A stretch of DNA of 7,392 nucleotides from an uncultured Eubacteriales bacterium (GCA_905210385.1 CAJLWS010000074.1:1-7392), one strand, 5' to 3'; counted from the first letter of the stretch, positions 1 through 7,279 are shown. A program made the numbers and translations. The notes: generated from the letters alone by a model not told the origin.

Positions 1-1869
1 TACCTCCACCCGCCGCTCCATGTTCCGGGTCATAAAGTCCGCCGAGGAGATATACAGCAGTTCCTCCTGATCCCGGCCGAACAGGTAGATCCGGGCGTGC
101 TCCAGGTAGCGGCCCACGATGCTGGTGACCTGGATGTGGTCGGTCTCCCCCTCCACCCCCGGCAACAGGCAACAGATTCCCCGGACGATCATCTCCACCC
201 GCACGCCGGCCTGGGATGCCTGGCGCAGCCTCAGGATCAAGTCCAGATCGGTGACCGAGTTGAGCTTCAGGAAGATGTAGCCCCGGGGTCCCTTGGCGAT
301 CTCCCGGTCAATAAGATCTGACAGGCGGCTTTTCAGGCTGTGGGGCGCCACCATTAGATGCTGATACTCCCCTTCCAGGTTGCCAATGGCCAGGTTTTTG
401 AAGAACTCGGTGGCGTCCGCCCCGATACCGGGATCGGCGGTGATATAGGACAGGTCGGTATACTGGGCGGCGGTCTTCTCATTGTAGTTCCCGGTCCCCA
501 CCTGGGTGATGTAGGACACCCCGCTGCGGTCCTTCCGGGTGATGAGGCACACCTTGGAATGTACCTTGTACCCTTCAAATCCATAGAGGATCCGGCACCC
601 CGCTTCCTCCAGCCGCTGGGACCAGTCAATATTGTTCTGCTCGTCGAAGCGGGCCCGCAGCTCGATCATCACCGTGACGTCCTTGCCGTTCTCCGCCGCA
701 GCGCACAGGTACTCTACCAGTTTTGCCCTCCGGGCCAGCCGGTAGATGGTAATTTTGATGGAGATGACCTCCGGATCGCTGGCCGCCTCCTTAATCAGGC
801 GCAAAAAGGGCTCCATGCTCTCATACGGGTAGGACAGCAGTACATCTCGGTGCAGTACCTGCCGCAGCACGCTCTCTCCCGGCACCAGATCAGCCGCTGG
901 CTGAGGAACGAAAGAGGGATAGGTCAGGGTGGAGTGCAGGGCGGGTGGTAGTTTGTCCGCCAGGGAGAACACATAACCCATGTCCATGGGGGAAGATGTG
1001 GTGTAAACCTGCTCCCGGGTCAGCCCCAGGTGCTGGCAGAAGTAGTCCCGGAACCGGCCGCTCACCTGGCTGCCCAGCTCTAAGCGCACCGGGGCCAGCT
1101 TGGTGCGGGAGCGCAGCAGCTTCTTCATCTGGGCCCGGAAGTCCTCGTCCACCTCGAAGGCCTCGTCATTGGGTGTGATGTCTGCGTTCCGGGTGACGCA
1201 GAACACCGTCTTTTCCACCACCTCATAGTTGCTGAAGATTTTTTCGATCTGTGAGAGCAGGATGTCCGGCACCTTCACATAGCGCACGTCCGCCCCGGGC
1301 AGGAACAACACCTGGGGCAAGGACGCAGGCAATGGGATCACGCCAAATACCTCCCCCCGCTTGTCCCGCAGCAGAGCGCCCACGTGGAGCACCTTGTTGA
1401 CGAAATGGGGAAAGGGGTGATGGCTGTCCACGATCTGGGGAGACAGGATGGGGTCGATCTCCTGGGCAAAGTATTGCCTGACATACTTCTGCTCCGGCTT
1501 TTCCAGCCCCTCCATGGACAGCTCGCACACGCCGTATTCCGCCAGCTGCCGCTGCAGCCCGGCGCACACAGTGTCCTTGCGGGCGATGAGAGGACGCACG
1601 GCGTCGTAGATGGCATCCAGCTGCTGCCGGTAGGTCATGCCCGACTTCTTGTCCACCGCCTCATGGTCCATGGAGTCCAGGTCGTGGAGGCTGCCCACCC
1701 GGATCATGAAGAACTCGTCCAGGTTGCTGGTGAAGATGGACACGAACTTCAGCCGCTCCAGCAGAGGCACCGATTCGTCGGTGGCCTCTTCCAGCACCCG
1801 CTCGTTGAACCGCAGCCAGGACAGCTCCCGGTTCTGGGTGAAGCTCAGTTTTCCCTGGTGATTACTCAT
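1..1869 (-). CDS. ppk: polyphosphate kinase PPK1, C-terminus cut off by the window edge
   Basis: PPK1 reversibly transfers the terminal phosphate of ATP to growing inorganic polyphosphate. The visible frame is open for 623 codons from ATG at 1869 to the window edge; family members are about 690-720 residues, so the end of the C2 domain is missing. The N domain has NRELSWL (13-19) and SNLDEFFMIRVGS (48-60), with Asn49 matching the ATP-contacting Asn45 of E. coli. Further on are IYR (Arg377) and RARFDE (Arg407), matching E. coli Arg375 and Arg405. The autophosphorylated histidine is His437 in KVHSK (E. coli His435), and His591 in LEHARIYLF matches His592. The site matching E. coli His454 is Gln456 in TQVGTGNYNE. 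The start overlaps the end of ppx by eight bases, and an AAGGAG-type ribosome site lies within ppx about nine bases upstream, suggesting translational coupling. Family assignment is secure; alignments to E. coli are from memory. Confidence 0.96.
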   Translation of the reverse strand, partial: MSNHQGKLSFTQNRELSWLRFNERVLEEATDESVPLLERLKFVSIFTSNLDEFFMIRVGSLHDLDSMDHEAVDKKSGMTYRQQLDAIYDAVRPLIARKDTVCAGLQRQLAEYGVCELSMEGLEKPEQKYVRQYFAQEIDPILSPQIVDSHHPFPHFVNKVLHVGALLRDKRGEVFGVIPLPASLPQVLFLPGADVRYVKVPDILLSQIEKIFSNYEVVEKTVFCVTRNADITPNDEAFEVDEDFRAQMKKLLRSRTKLAPVRLELGSQVSGRFRDYFCQHLGLTREQVYTTSSPMDMGYVFSLADKLPPALHSTLTYPSFVPQPAADLVPGESVLRQVLHRDVLLSYPYESMEPFLRLIKEAASDPEVISIKITIYRLARRAKLVEYLCAAAENGKDVTVMIELRARFDEQNNIDWSQRLEEAGCRILYGFEGYKVHSKVCLITRKDRSGVSYITQVGTGNYNEKTAAQYTDLSYITADPGIGADATEFFKNLAIGNLEGEYQHLMVAPHSLKSRLSDLIDREIAKGPRGYIFLKLNSVTDLDLILRLRQASQAGVRVEMIVRGICCLLPGVEGETDHIQVTSIVGRYLEHARIYLFGRDQEELLYISSADFMTRNMERRVEV

Positions 1870-2770
1870 GCTCCGCCTCTCCTTCCAGCATGTGCAGCAG
1901 ATAGCCCTCCCGCACCCCATAGGGGCTGGCGGCAAAGGAGGCGCACCCGTACCGGGTGGCCACCGCCTCCAGGATGGCCATGCCGGGCAGAATGGTATGC
2001 AGCCGGTCGGGGGCGGCCTTGATGATGGCGGATACCAAACGTTTGCGGTCGTCCTTGAGCAGTTTGCGCATCTTCTTCAGCCGTTTGCAGGGATAGCCGG
2101 CATAGCCCGACTGCTCATCGTAGAGCTCGTCGCTCAGCGCACAGCTGGCCCGGCAGGTACCGCCCACGCCGTACAGAAAGGCGGACTCCTCCATGGGGAA
2201 ATCCGCGTCCCGCAGCAGGCCGCAGGCGTGGCGGGTAATCTCCTTGAGTTCATCAGGCGTGGGCACCACGTCTCGGACAAACCGGGTGTACATGTTCAGC
2301 GAACCCATGGGCAGGGAACAGGCGCACTGGGCCTTCCCCTCCCGGAACCGCACCAGCTCGGTGCTGCCGCCGCCGATGTCCACCATCAGGCCGTCCTGTA
2401 CATGCAGGGCCTGGAGAGCGCCGGAGTAGTCCAGCAGCGCCTCCTCCTTTCCCGTCAGCACCCGTACCTCCAGGCCGCAGGCCTTCCGGATGGCCTGGAC
2501 CACCTCCTGGGTATTGACCACGTTGCGCAGGGAGGCGGTGGCAAACACGAAGATCTCCCGGGGCGTCACACTCTCCAGGATCAGCTGGAACTTCCGGAGC
2601 ACCTCGATGGCCTTCTGGATCCCCTTCTGAGTCAGGCGCTGCTCCTTATCTACATATCCGGCAAGCCCCGCCGCCTGCTTGCTGTTGAGCATCTGCCGGG
2701 GCTCCCCATCCACAACCCGGTAGAGCACCAGGCGAATGGTGTTGGAGCCGATATCAATCACTGCGTACAT
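1862..2770 (-). CDS. ppx: exopolyphosphatase, short Ppx/GppA-family form
   Basis: This 302-residue protein belongs to the Ppx/GppA phosphatases of the ASKHA fold, which remove terminal phosphate from polyphosphate or from pppGpp. Visible motifs in order are the phosphate-1 loop DIGSNTIRL (6-14), FATASLRN (76-83), GKEEA (107-111), the phosphate-2 loop DIGGGSTEL (131-139), GVGGT (201-205), PGMAILEA (262-269) and ASPYGVREG (281-289). It has only the two ASKHA lobes and lacks the C-terminal HD-like region of the 513-residue E. coli enzyme, as in other short homologues. The frame stays open upstream to about 3064. I chose ATG at 2770 because the protein there begins directly with the family N-terminus (MYAVIDIGSN) and AAAGGAGA sits eight bases upstream. 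Its end overlaps ppk. Exopolyphosphatase rather than pppGpp hydrolase is inferred from the ppk neighbour; sequence alone does not separate the two. Confidence 0.93.
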   Translation of the reverse strand: MYAVIDIGSNTIRLVLYRVVDGEPRQMLNSKQAAGLAGYVDKEQRLTQKGIQKAIEVLRKFQLILESVTPREIFVFATASLRNVVNTQEVVQAIRKACGLEVRVLTGKEEALLDYSGALQALHVQDGLMVDIGGGSTELVRFREGKAQCACSLPMGSLNMYTRFVRDVVPTPDELKEITRHACGLLRDADFPMEESAFLYGVGGTCRASCALSDELYDEQSGYAGYPCKRLKKMRKLLKDDRKRLVSAIIKAAPDRLHTILPGMAILEAVATRYGCASFAASPYGVREGYLLHMLEGEAEHE

Positions 2771-2777
2771 GTTTCCG

Positions 2778-2785
2778 TCTCCTTT
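2778..2785 (-). promoter_or_regulatory. ribosome binding site of ppx
   Basis: AAAGGAGA on the minus strand, with GGAG ending eight bases before the ATG at 2770. It decides the ppx start against the longer open frame, whose extra N-terminal residues read through the terminator-like hairpin region and resemble no Ppx protein. Confidence 0.75.
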
Positions 2786-2843
2786 ACGCCCTGGCAGAAG
2801 GTACAGATCACCGCCCCTCCGCAGCACAGGGCCTATCGTTCCT

Positions 2844-2871
2844 ATGATATAGTAAGGGTGCGCCGAAAAAA
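2844..2871 (-). promoter_or_regulatory. weak candidate promoter for ppx-ppk
   Basis: On the minus strand TATCAT (2844-2849) matches five of six bases of the -10 consensus. Sixteen bases upstream is only a T-run (2866-2871), a poor -35 that is also the tail of a terminator-like hairpin. A start near 2837 would leave a leader of about 65 bases before ppx. This AT-rich patch is the most promoter-like spot downstream of the hairpins, but the match is weak, and transcription could instead come through from malQ. Confidence 0.22.
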
Positions 2872-2893
2872 GCACCACCATACCTTGGTGACG
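2866..2893 (-). terminator. rho-independent terminator-like hairpin with U-run, upstream of ppx
   Basis: Read on the minus strand, CGTCACCA (2886-2893), loop AGGTA (2881-2885) and TGGTGGTG (2873-2880) form an eight-pair stem with two G-U wobbles, followed by C and six T (2866-2871). This is the classic intrinsic terminator layout for minus-strand transcripts. It may be a second terminator for the malQ operon or an attenuator in a leader that continues into ppx. Part of its left arm can pair with an upstream segment instead. Confidence 0.5.
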
Positions 2894-2911
2894 GCGCTGT
2901 AAAATCTGTGT

Positions 2912-2949
2912 AAAATTTTGCGCCGTCCCCCATTTCTGGGGGGCGGCGC
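2912..2949 (-). terminator. probable terminator of malQ and the sugar operon
   Basis: Seven bases after the malQ stop, the minus strand has arms GCGCCGCCCCCC (2938-2949) and GGGGGACGGCGC (2920-2931) around a six-base loop AGAAAT. Eleven of twelve positions pair, with one C/A mismatch. The tail is AAAATTTT (2912-2919), so the U-tract is offset by four A, which is less ideal than a direct U-run. The very stable stem and its place right after malQ make termination or 3'-end protection the best reading. Confidence 0.6.
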
Positions 2950-2955
2950 CGCGCT

Positions 2956-4461
2956 CTATTTCTGATCTGCCCTCTCCCGTTCCTCCAGCCGACCATACAG
3001 CTCCATCTCCCCCCGCAGCTTCCGGGCCAGCGACTGGGGAAAGCTGCCGGGCAGGGCCCGCCACATCCAGTTGGTCCCCACCGTAGAGGGTACGTTGATC
3101 CTGGCCTCATTGCCCAGCCCCAGCAGGTCCTGGGCCTGCACCACCGCCAGGTCGGCCACACTGGCCCAGATGCCCCGCATCATACCCCAGTGGTAGCCCT
3201 CCCGCTTGGTCAGCCGGAGGTATCTTTTGGCCCGCCTCACCGAGGCGACCGGCGCCGTGGCCATCCACCCCTGGATGGTGTCGTTGTCGTGGGTGCCGGT
3301 ATAGGCCACGCAGTGGGGGGTGTAGCAGTGGGGCAGATAGCCCGATCCGGTGTCCCTGGGATCGAAGGCGAACTGGAGCACCTTCATGCCGGGAAAGCCC
3401 GTGTCCTTCAGAAGCTGGTACACGGATTCGGTGAGGAACCCCAGATCCTCCGCGATGATCCGGGGCCGGCCCAGCCGCTTGGCTACGGCCCGGAAGAAGT
3501 CCAGGCCCGGGCCGGGCAGCCACGTGCCGTTGCGGGCAGTATCCTCCCCATACGGGATGGCGTAGTACTCGTCAAAGCCGCGGAAATGGTCAATACGCAG
3601 CACGTCATACAGCTGGAACTGGAAGGCCACCCGGTCCACCCACCAGCGGTAGCCCTCCTCCTTCATCCGGTCCCACCGGAACAGGGGGTTGCCCCACAGC
3701 TGGCCGTCCTCGGAAAAGCCGTCGGGGGGGCAGCCGGCCACCGCCGTGGGCAGCAGGTCCCCATCCATCTGGAACTGCCCGGGGTTGGCCCACACATCAG
3801 CGGAGTCATAGGACACATAGATGGGCAGGTCGCCGATGATCTCCACGTGGTGGGCATGGGCAAAGTTCCGCACCTGCATCCACTGGCGGAAGAACAGGAA
3901 CTGCACCGCCTTCCAGAACACCACGTCCTCCGCCAGCTCCCGCCTGGCCTTCTCCAGGGCCTTTGGACAGCGCAGGCGCAGCCCCTCCGGCCACTGACTC
4001 CAGGACACCCCGCCCTGGCTGTCCTTGATGGCCATGAACAGGGCATAGTCCTCCAGCCAGTCCTCATGCACCAGGCAGAAGCGGTCAAAGTCCGTCCGGT
4101 TCCCCGCCAGCAGCCGCCGGCAGGCCATGCGCAGCACCGGATAGCGGGTCTGGTACAGCAGTCCGTAGTCCACCCGCTCCGGGTCCGGCCCCCAGTCCAG
4201 GTCCCGGTACTCGGACCCCTCCAAGAGCCCCTCCTCCGCCAGCAAATCCAGGTCGATGAAATAGGGGTTGCCAGCGCGGGAAGAGAAAGACTGGTAGGGG
4301 GAATCCCCGTAGCTGGTGGGCCCCAGGGGCAGGGTTTGCCAGTAGGACTGGCCCGCCGCCTCCAAAAACAGGATGAACTCCCGGGCCGCTCTCCCCATGG
4401 TCCCAATGCCATAGGGGGAGGGCAGGGAAAACACAGGCATCAAGATACCCGCTTGCCGCAT
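2956..4461 (-). CDS. malQ: 4-alpha-glucanotransferase (amylomaltase), GH77
   Basis: MalQ is a cytoplasmic enzyme that transfers glucan segments between maltodextrins, releasing glucose and making longer chains for phosphorylase. The protein is 501 residues, the usual size of the compact bacterial type. It begins with the family signature GILMPVFSLPSPYGIG (5-20), followed by LPLGPTSYGDSPYQS (45-59) and PPDGFSEDGQLWGNP (245-259). The catalytic residues are all present: nucleophile Asp291 in LRIDHFRGF, acid/base Glu338 in IIAEDLG, and Asp392 in THDNDT (T. aquaticus D293, E340, D395). GTG at 4464 directly precedes the ATG at 4461 and could add one residue. A purine-rich GAGAGAGGTGAG lies upstream but is not a clean ribosome site, so I prefer the ATG on family N-terminus. 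It follows the LacI-family gene by 37 bases, probably in the same operon, and processes the imported oligosaccharide. Confidence 0.96.
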   Translation of the reverse strand: MRQAGILMPVFSLPSPYGIGTMGRAAREFILFLEAAGQSYWQTLPLGPTSYGDSPYQSFSSRAGNPYFIDLDLLAEEGLLEGSEYRDLDWGPDPERVDYGLLYQTRYPVLRMACRRLLAGNRTDFDRFCLVHEDWLEDYALFMAIKDSQGGVSWSQWPEGLRLRCPKALEKARRELAEDVVFWKAVQFLFFRQWMQVRNFAHAHHVEIIGDLPIYVSYDSADVWANPGQFQMDGDLLPTAVAGCPPDGFSEDGQLWGNPLFRWDRMKEEGYRWWVDRVAFQFQLYDVLRIDHFRGFDEYYAIPYGEDTARNGTWLPGPGLDFFRAVAKRLGRPRIIAEDLGFLTESVYQLLKDTGFPGMKVLQFAFDPRDTGSGYLPHCYTPHCVAYTGTHDNDTIQGWMATAPVASVRRAKRYLRLTKREGYHWGMMRGIWASVADLAVVQAQDLLGLGNEARINVPSTVGTNWMWRALPGSFPQSLARKLRGEMELYGRLEERERADQK

Positions 4462-4498
4462 CACACCTCACCTCTCTCAAATCAGTCGGACGCTTCCA

Positions 4499-5515
4499 TC
4501 AGTCCACGTCCCGCTTGACCGCCACGCTCTCCCCCGACAGCAGTTGGAAGGGGGCAGTCTCATGGACCGGAGGGAGCCTCCGTTCCAGCCTGTCCAGCAG
4601 CACATCCGCCCCCCGCTCCGCCATCAGCCGGGTATCCTGGCAGATGGTGGCCAGCCTGGGCACGGAGAACTCCCCCACCGGGATCCCGTCAAAGCCCATG
4701 ACCGAGATGTCCTCCGGCACCCGGTACCCCCGGTCCCGCAGGGCCCGGATGGCGCCGATGGCCATCACGTCGGACAGCGCGAAGATGGCGGTGAGACCCG
4801 GGTTGCGGTCCAGCAGACGCCCCGTGGCGGCATAGGCGTCGGCAAAGGAATACCGGCAGGGCTCGCACTGCCGCTCCCCGTCAAAAGGCAGGCCGTACCG
4901 CTCAAAGCTGTTCCGGCAGCCCATGAGCCGTCGGTAGCTGATCTGGGATCCGGACCAGTTTCCACCCAGCACGCCGATCTTCCGGTGGCGGTGGAGCAGC
5001 AGGTGGTCCATGGCCCGCTCCGCCGCCGCCGTGTCATCGGTGGAAACGCTGGACAGGTTGCCGTAGCCCAGGGACTGGGCGCAGTTGGTCAGCAGTACGC
5101 AGGGTACGCCGATGGGGGCGAAGTCCCGCTGGAAATACTCCAGATCCCCTCCCAGGAACAGGACGGCAGGCGGTTTGTACTCCCGGCATACCTGCAGGGC
5201 GAAGGCCACCTCGTTGGCGTCCTCGTCAATATAGGACACCGCCGCGTCCATCCCCCGGTCCTGCAGCCGCAGCTGCGCCTTCTCCACCATCTCGGCAAAG
5301 AGCATGTTGCGCGTACCCTTGACGATCACCGAGATCCGCCGGCCCACTTGCTGCTTCAGGTGGCGGGCGTTGCTGTTGGGCTGAAACTGATAGGCCTCCA
5401 CCACGGACATCACCCGCCGCCGGGTGGCCTCACTCACGTCCGGATACCGATTGAGCACCCGGGACACCGTGGCCACGCTGCAACCGGAGAGCCGGGCAAT
5501 ATCCCTGATCGTCAT
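4499..5515 (-). CDS. LacI/GalR-family sugar-responsive repressor (MalR-like by context)
   Basis: A DNA-binding transcription factor of 338 residues, the normal length of the family. The N-terminal helix-turn-helix is MTIRDIARLSGCSVATVSRVLN (1-22), followed by PDVSEATRRRV and the hinge-helix segment NSNARHLKQQ (47-56), where Leu53 matches the minor-groove-inserting Leu of LacI. The periplasmic-binding-protein-like effector core covers about 60-330, with SVSTDDTAAAERAMDHLL (156-173), SDVMAIGAIRALRDRG (248-263) and the usual VPEDISVMGFDGIPVGEF (266-283). AGGAGG is centred about ten bases before the ATG at 5515, in the 22-base gap after the malG-like gene. Its position between the permease genes and malQ suggests that it represses this operon and is relieved by a maltodextrin-like inducer. 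The ligand is inference from context. No operator was identifiable inside the window, and the operon's promoter is probably beyond the right edge. Confidence 0.94.
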   Translation of the reverse strand: MTIRDIARLSGCSVATVSRVLNRYPDVSEATRRRVMSVVEAYQFQPNSNARHLKQQVGRRISVIVKGTRNMLFAEMVEKAQLRLQDRGMDAAVSYIDEDANEVAFALQVCREYKPPAVLFLGGDLEYFQRDFAPIGVPCVLLTNCAQSLGYGNLSSVSTDDTAAAERAMDHLLLHRHRKIGVLGGNWSGSQISYRRLMGCRNSFERYGLPFDGERQCEPCRYSFADAYAATGRLLDRNPGLTAIFALSDVMAIGAIRALRDRGYRVPEDISVMGFDGIPVGEFSVPRLATICQDTRLMAERGADVLLDRLERRLPPVHETAPFQLLSGESVAVKRDVD

Positions 5516-5537
5516 GGAACCACCTCCTGGGGCCGGG

Positions 5538-6380
5538 TCACCCCTTCACCGCGCCGGCCACAACGCCCTTGATGATATGCTTCTGGCCCACCAGGTAGAC
5601 AATGATGATGGGGATGATGGCCAGCATGATGCACGCCATCATGGGGCCCATCTCCACCCGGCCATAGCTGCCCCGGAAGAACTGGATGAGCATGGAGATG
5701 GTCTTGTACTTGTCCACGTCCAGAATCAGGGTGGGCAACAGGTAGTCGTTCCAGATCCACATGGCCTCCAGCACCGCCACCGAGATCATGGTGGGGCGCA
5801 GCAGGGGGAACACAATGTAGAAATAGGTCTGAATGGGGCTGCAGCCGTCGATCATGGAGGCCTCCTCCATGTCGATGGGCACGCTGCGCATGAAGCCGCA
5901 GAACATGAACACCGCCAGGCCCGCGCCGAAGCCCAGGTAGATGATCCACAGCGTCCAGGGGGTGTTCAGGTGCAGGTCATGGGCGGTGGAGGACAGGGTG
6001 AACATCACCATCTGGAAGGGCACCACCATGGAGAAGGCGCACAGCAGATACAGGGCCTTGGTGATCTTGTTCACCACCCGGGTGATATACCAGGCGAACA
6101 TGGAGCAGAAGATGAGAATGGCCAGCACCGAGGTGACGGTGATGAGAACCGTCCACAGCAGGCTTATGAAAAAGCCCTGGGTGTTGACGGCGTTTTCATA
6201 GTTGGCAAGCCCCGCGAAGGTCTCCGCGTTGGGTAGCTCAAAGGCGGTGCTGGTGGAGATGGCGCTCTCCACCTTCAGGGAGTTCATGAGCACCATGAAG
6301 ATGGGGTACATGTAGATGACGCACACGATGGTCATGATGACGCTCCACAGGCGGTGGGAGCGCTGGACGCGTTTCCTCAT
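5538..6380 (-). CDS. ABC sugar transporter permease, MalG type
   Basis: An inner-membrane permease subunit of the carbohydrate uptake CUT1 family (binding-protein-dependent transport inner membrane component). It is 280 residues with about six hydrophobic segments near 12-33, 71-92, 107-130, 143-164, 196-219 and 245-264. The cytoplasmic EAA loop that docks the ATPase is clear: EEASMIDGCSPIQTYFYIVF then PLLRP (172-196), with the conserved Gly179. The C-terminus ends in GVVAGAVKG, typical of MalG-like proteins. The start is ATG at 6380: GGGAGGT lies six bases upstream and the protein then begins with a short basic stretch before the first membrane segment. A longer open frame upstream to 6482 encodes nothing family-like. 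The start overlaps the malF-like stop as ATGA. The substrate is inferred from malQ; the sequence only supports an oligosaccharide or related solute. Confidence 0.94.
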   Translation of the reverse strand: MRKRVQRSHRLWSVIMTIVCVIYMYPIFMVLMNSLKVESAISTSTAFELPNAETFAGLANYENAVNTQGFFISLLWTVLITVTSVLAILIFCSMFAWYITRVVNKITKALYLLCAFSMVVPFQMVMFTLSSTAHDLHLNTPWTLWIIYLGFGAGLAVFMFCGFMRSVPIDMEEASMIDGCSPIQTYFYIVFPLLRPTMISVAVLEAMWIWNDYLLPTLILDVDKYKTISMLIQFFRGSYGRVEMGPMMACIMLAIIPIIIVYLVGQKHIIKGVVAGAVKG

Positions 6381-7279
6381 TGCTGTACCTCCCTCTTGCG
6401 GGTGACCCGCAGCTGAATCAGGGCGATGGCCACCACGATCACGCAGAAGATGACGGCCTTGGCCTGGCCGATGCCCCGCCACTGGGGCCCGGAGCGGCCG
6501 TAGAAGGTGTAATAGATGTTGTAGGCCAGCAGCTCGCTCTGGTGGGCGGGCTGGCCGCCGGTGAGGGCCATGTTCTGGTCAAAGAGCTTGAAGCTGTTGG
6601 TGATGGTGAGGAACAGGCAGATGGTGATGGAGGGCATGAGCATGGGCAGCTTCACCTTCCAGAAGGTCTGCCAGCGGGTGGCGCCGTCGATCTCGGCGGC
6701 CTCCACCAGGGTGTCCGGAATGCTCTGCAGGCCGGCCACGTAAATGATCATCATGTAGCCGATCTGCTGCCAGCACATGAGGATCACCAGGCCCCAGAAG
6801 CCGGCAGTGGCGTCCAGGGCCAGCAGGGGCTTCTCCAGCAGGCTGAGCACACAGTTGAGCAGAATCTGCCAGATGTAGCCCAGCACGATGCCGCCGATGA
6901 GGTTGGGCATGAAGAACACCGTGCGGAACAGATTGGAGCCCTTGATGCCCTTGGTCAGGAAATAGGCCACCGCAAAGGCCAGCACATTGATGAACAGTAC
7001 CGACACGAAGGCGAACAGCGCCGTGTACCAGAAGGCGTGGACAAAGGTACTGTCGGAGAAGGCCTTCACATAGTTGCTAAAGCCCACCCACGTCCACTGG
7101 CTGGTCAGCTTGAACTTACAGAAGGACAAAAACGCGCCCTTCAGGAAGGGGTACAAAAACCCGATGCAAAAGGCGGCGAAGGTGGGCAGCAGGAACAGCC
7201 ACACCATCCGTTGAATGGGCCGGCGGATCAGACGGCTGCTGAGGGCGGCCGCATCCCGCTTTCTGTGTAATCGCTTCAT
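6377..7279 (-). CDS. ABC sugar transporter permease, MalF type
   Basis: The partner permease of the MalG-type subunit in a CUT1 ABC importer, 300 residues. A basic N-terminal tail (MKRLHRKRD, then RLIRR) precedes about six membrane segments near 26-47, 82-106, 119-143, 162-181, 214-230 and 271-290. The EAA loop is VEAAEIDGATRWQTFWKVKL then PMLMP (192-216), with Gly199 conserved. It lacks the large periplasmic insert and extra N-terminal helices of E. coli MalF, as is usual for Firmicutes homologues. AGGAG lies seven bases before the ATG at 7279. The stop overlaps the next start by four bases, so the two permeases are probably translated in a coupled, near-equimolar way. The cognate binding protein is expected upstream, outside the window, and no ATPase gene is present here. 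Sugar specificity cannot be read from the permease itself. Confidence 0.94.
   Translation of the reverse strand: MKRLHRKRDAAALSSRLIRRPIQRMVWLFLLPTFAAFCIGFLYPFLKGAFLSFCKFKLTSQWTWVGFSNYVKAFSDSTFVHAFWYTALFAFVSVLFINVLAFAVAYFLTKGIKGSNLFRTVFFMPNLIGGIVLGYIWQILLNCVLSLLEKPLLALDATAGFWGLVILMCWQQIGYMMIIYVAGLQSIPDTLVEAAEIDGATRWQTFWKVKLPMLMPSITICLFLTITNSFKLFDQNMALTGGQPAHQSELLAYNIYYTFYGRSGPQWRGIGQAKAVIFCVIVVAIALIQLRVTRKREVQQ

Larger units (their letters stand above)
2771..2955. other. spacer between malQ and ppx
   Basis: 185 bases with no supported gene. In minus-strand order it holds a strong GC hairpin after malQ, an AT-rich stretch with two near-repeats (ATTTTACACAG then ATTTTACAG, 2899-2918), a second hairpin with a U-run, a weak AT-rich promoter candidate, and the ppx ribosome site. 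It most likely marks the boundary between the sugar operon and the polyphosphate operon. Confidence 0.7.

Noticed and set aside
1868..2902. Long plus-strand open frame opposite ppx
   Set aside because: Runs antisense through ppx and the hairpin spacer, with a His/Gln/Leu-rich sequence and no motif.
2920..2949. The same hairpin as a plus-strand terminator
   Set aside because: On the plus strand the stem pairs fully (with a G-U), but no U-run follows and no plus-strand gene ends here.
2771..3064. N-terminal extension of ppx
   Set aside because: The frame is open but would translate the hairpin spacer and the end of malQ in another frame; the family N-terminus and a good ribosome site are at 2770.
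3190..4518. Long plus-strand open frame opposite malQ
   Set aside because: It mirrors the GC-rich codons of malQ, gives a low-complexity sequence rich in Gly, Pro, Gln and His with no family motif, and has no ribosome site; malQ has all its catalytic residues.
4544..5572. Long plus-strand open frame opposite the LacI-family gene
   Set aside because: Composition is typical of an antisense shadow and it crosses the gene boundary; the minus-strand frame is a full-length regulator.
5424..6236. His- and Gly-rich plus-strand open frame opposite the malG-like gene
   Set aside because: The His and Gln richness comes from reading membrane-segment codons on the opposite strand; it spans two real genes and lacks a ribosome site.
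6381..6482. N-terminal extension of the malG-like gene
   Set aside because: The extra residues lie inside the malF-like gene in another frame and resemble no permease N-terminus; GGGAGGT and the ATGA overlap support 6380.
6380..7270. Plus-strand open frame almost exactly opposite the malF-like gene
   Set aside because: Shadow of the permease codons; no motif and no start signal.
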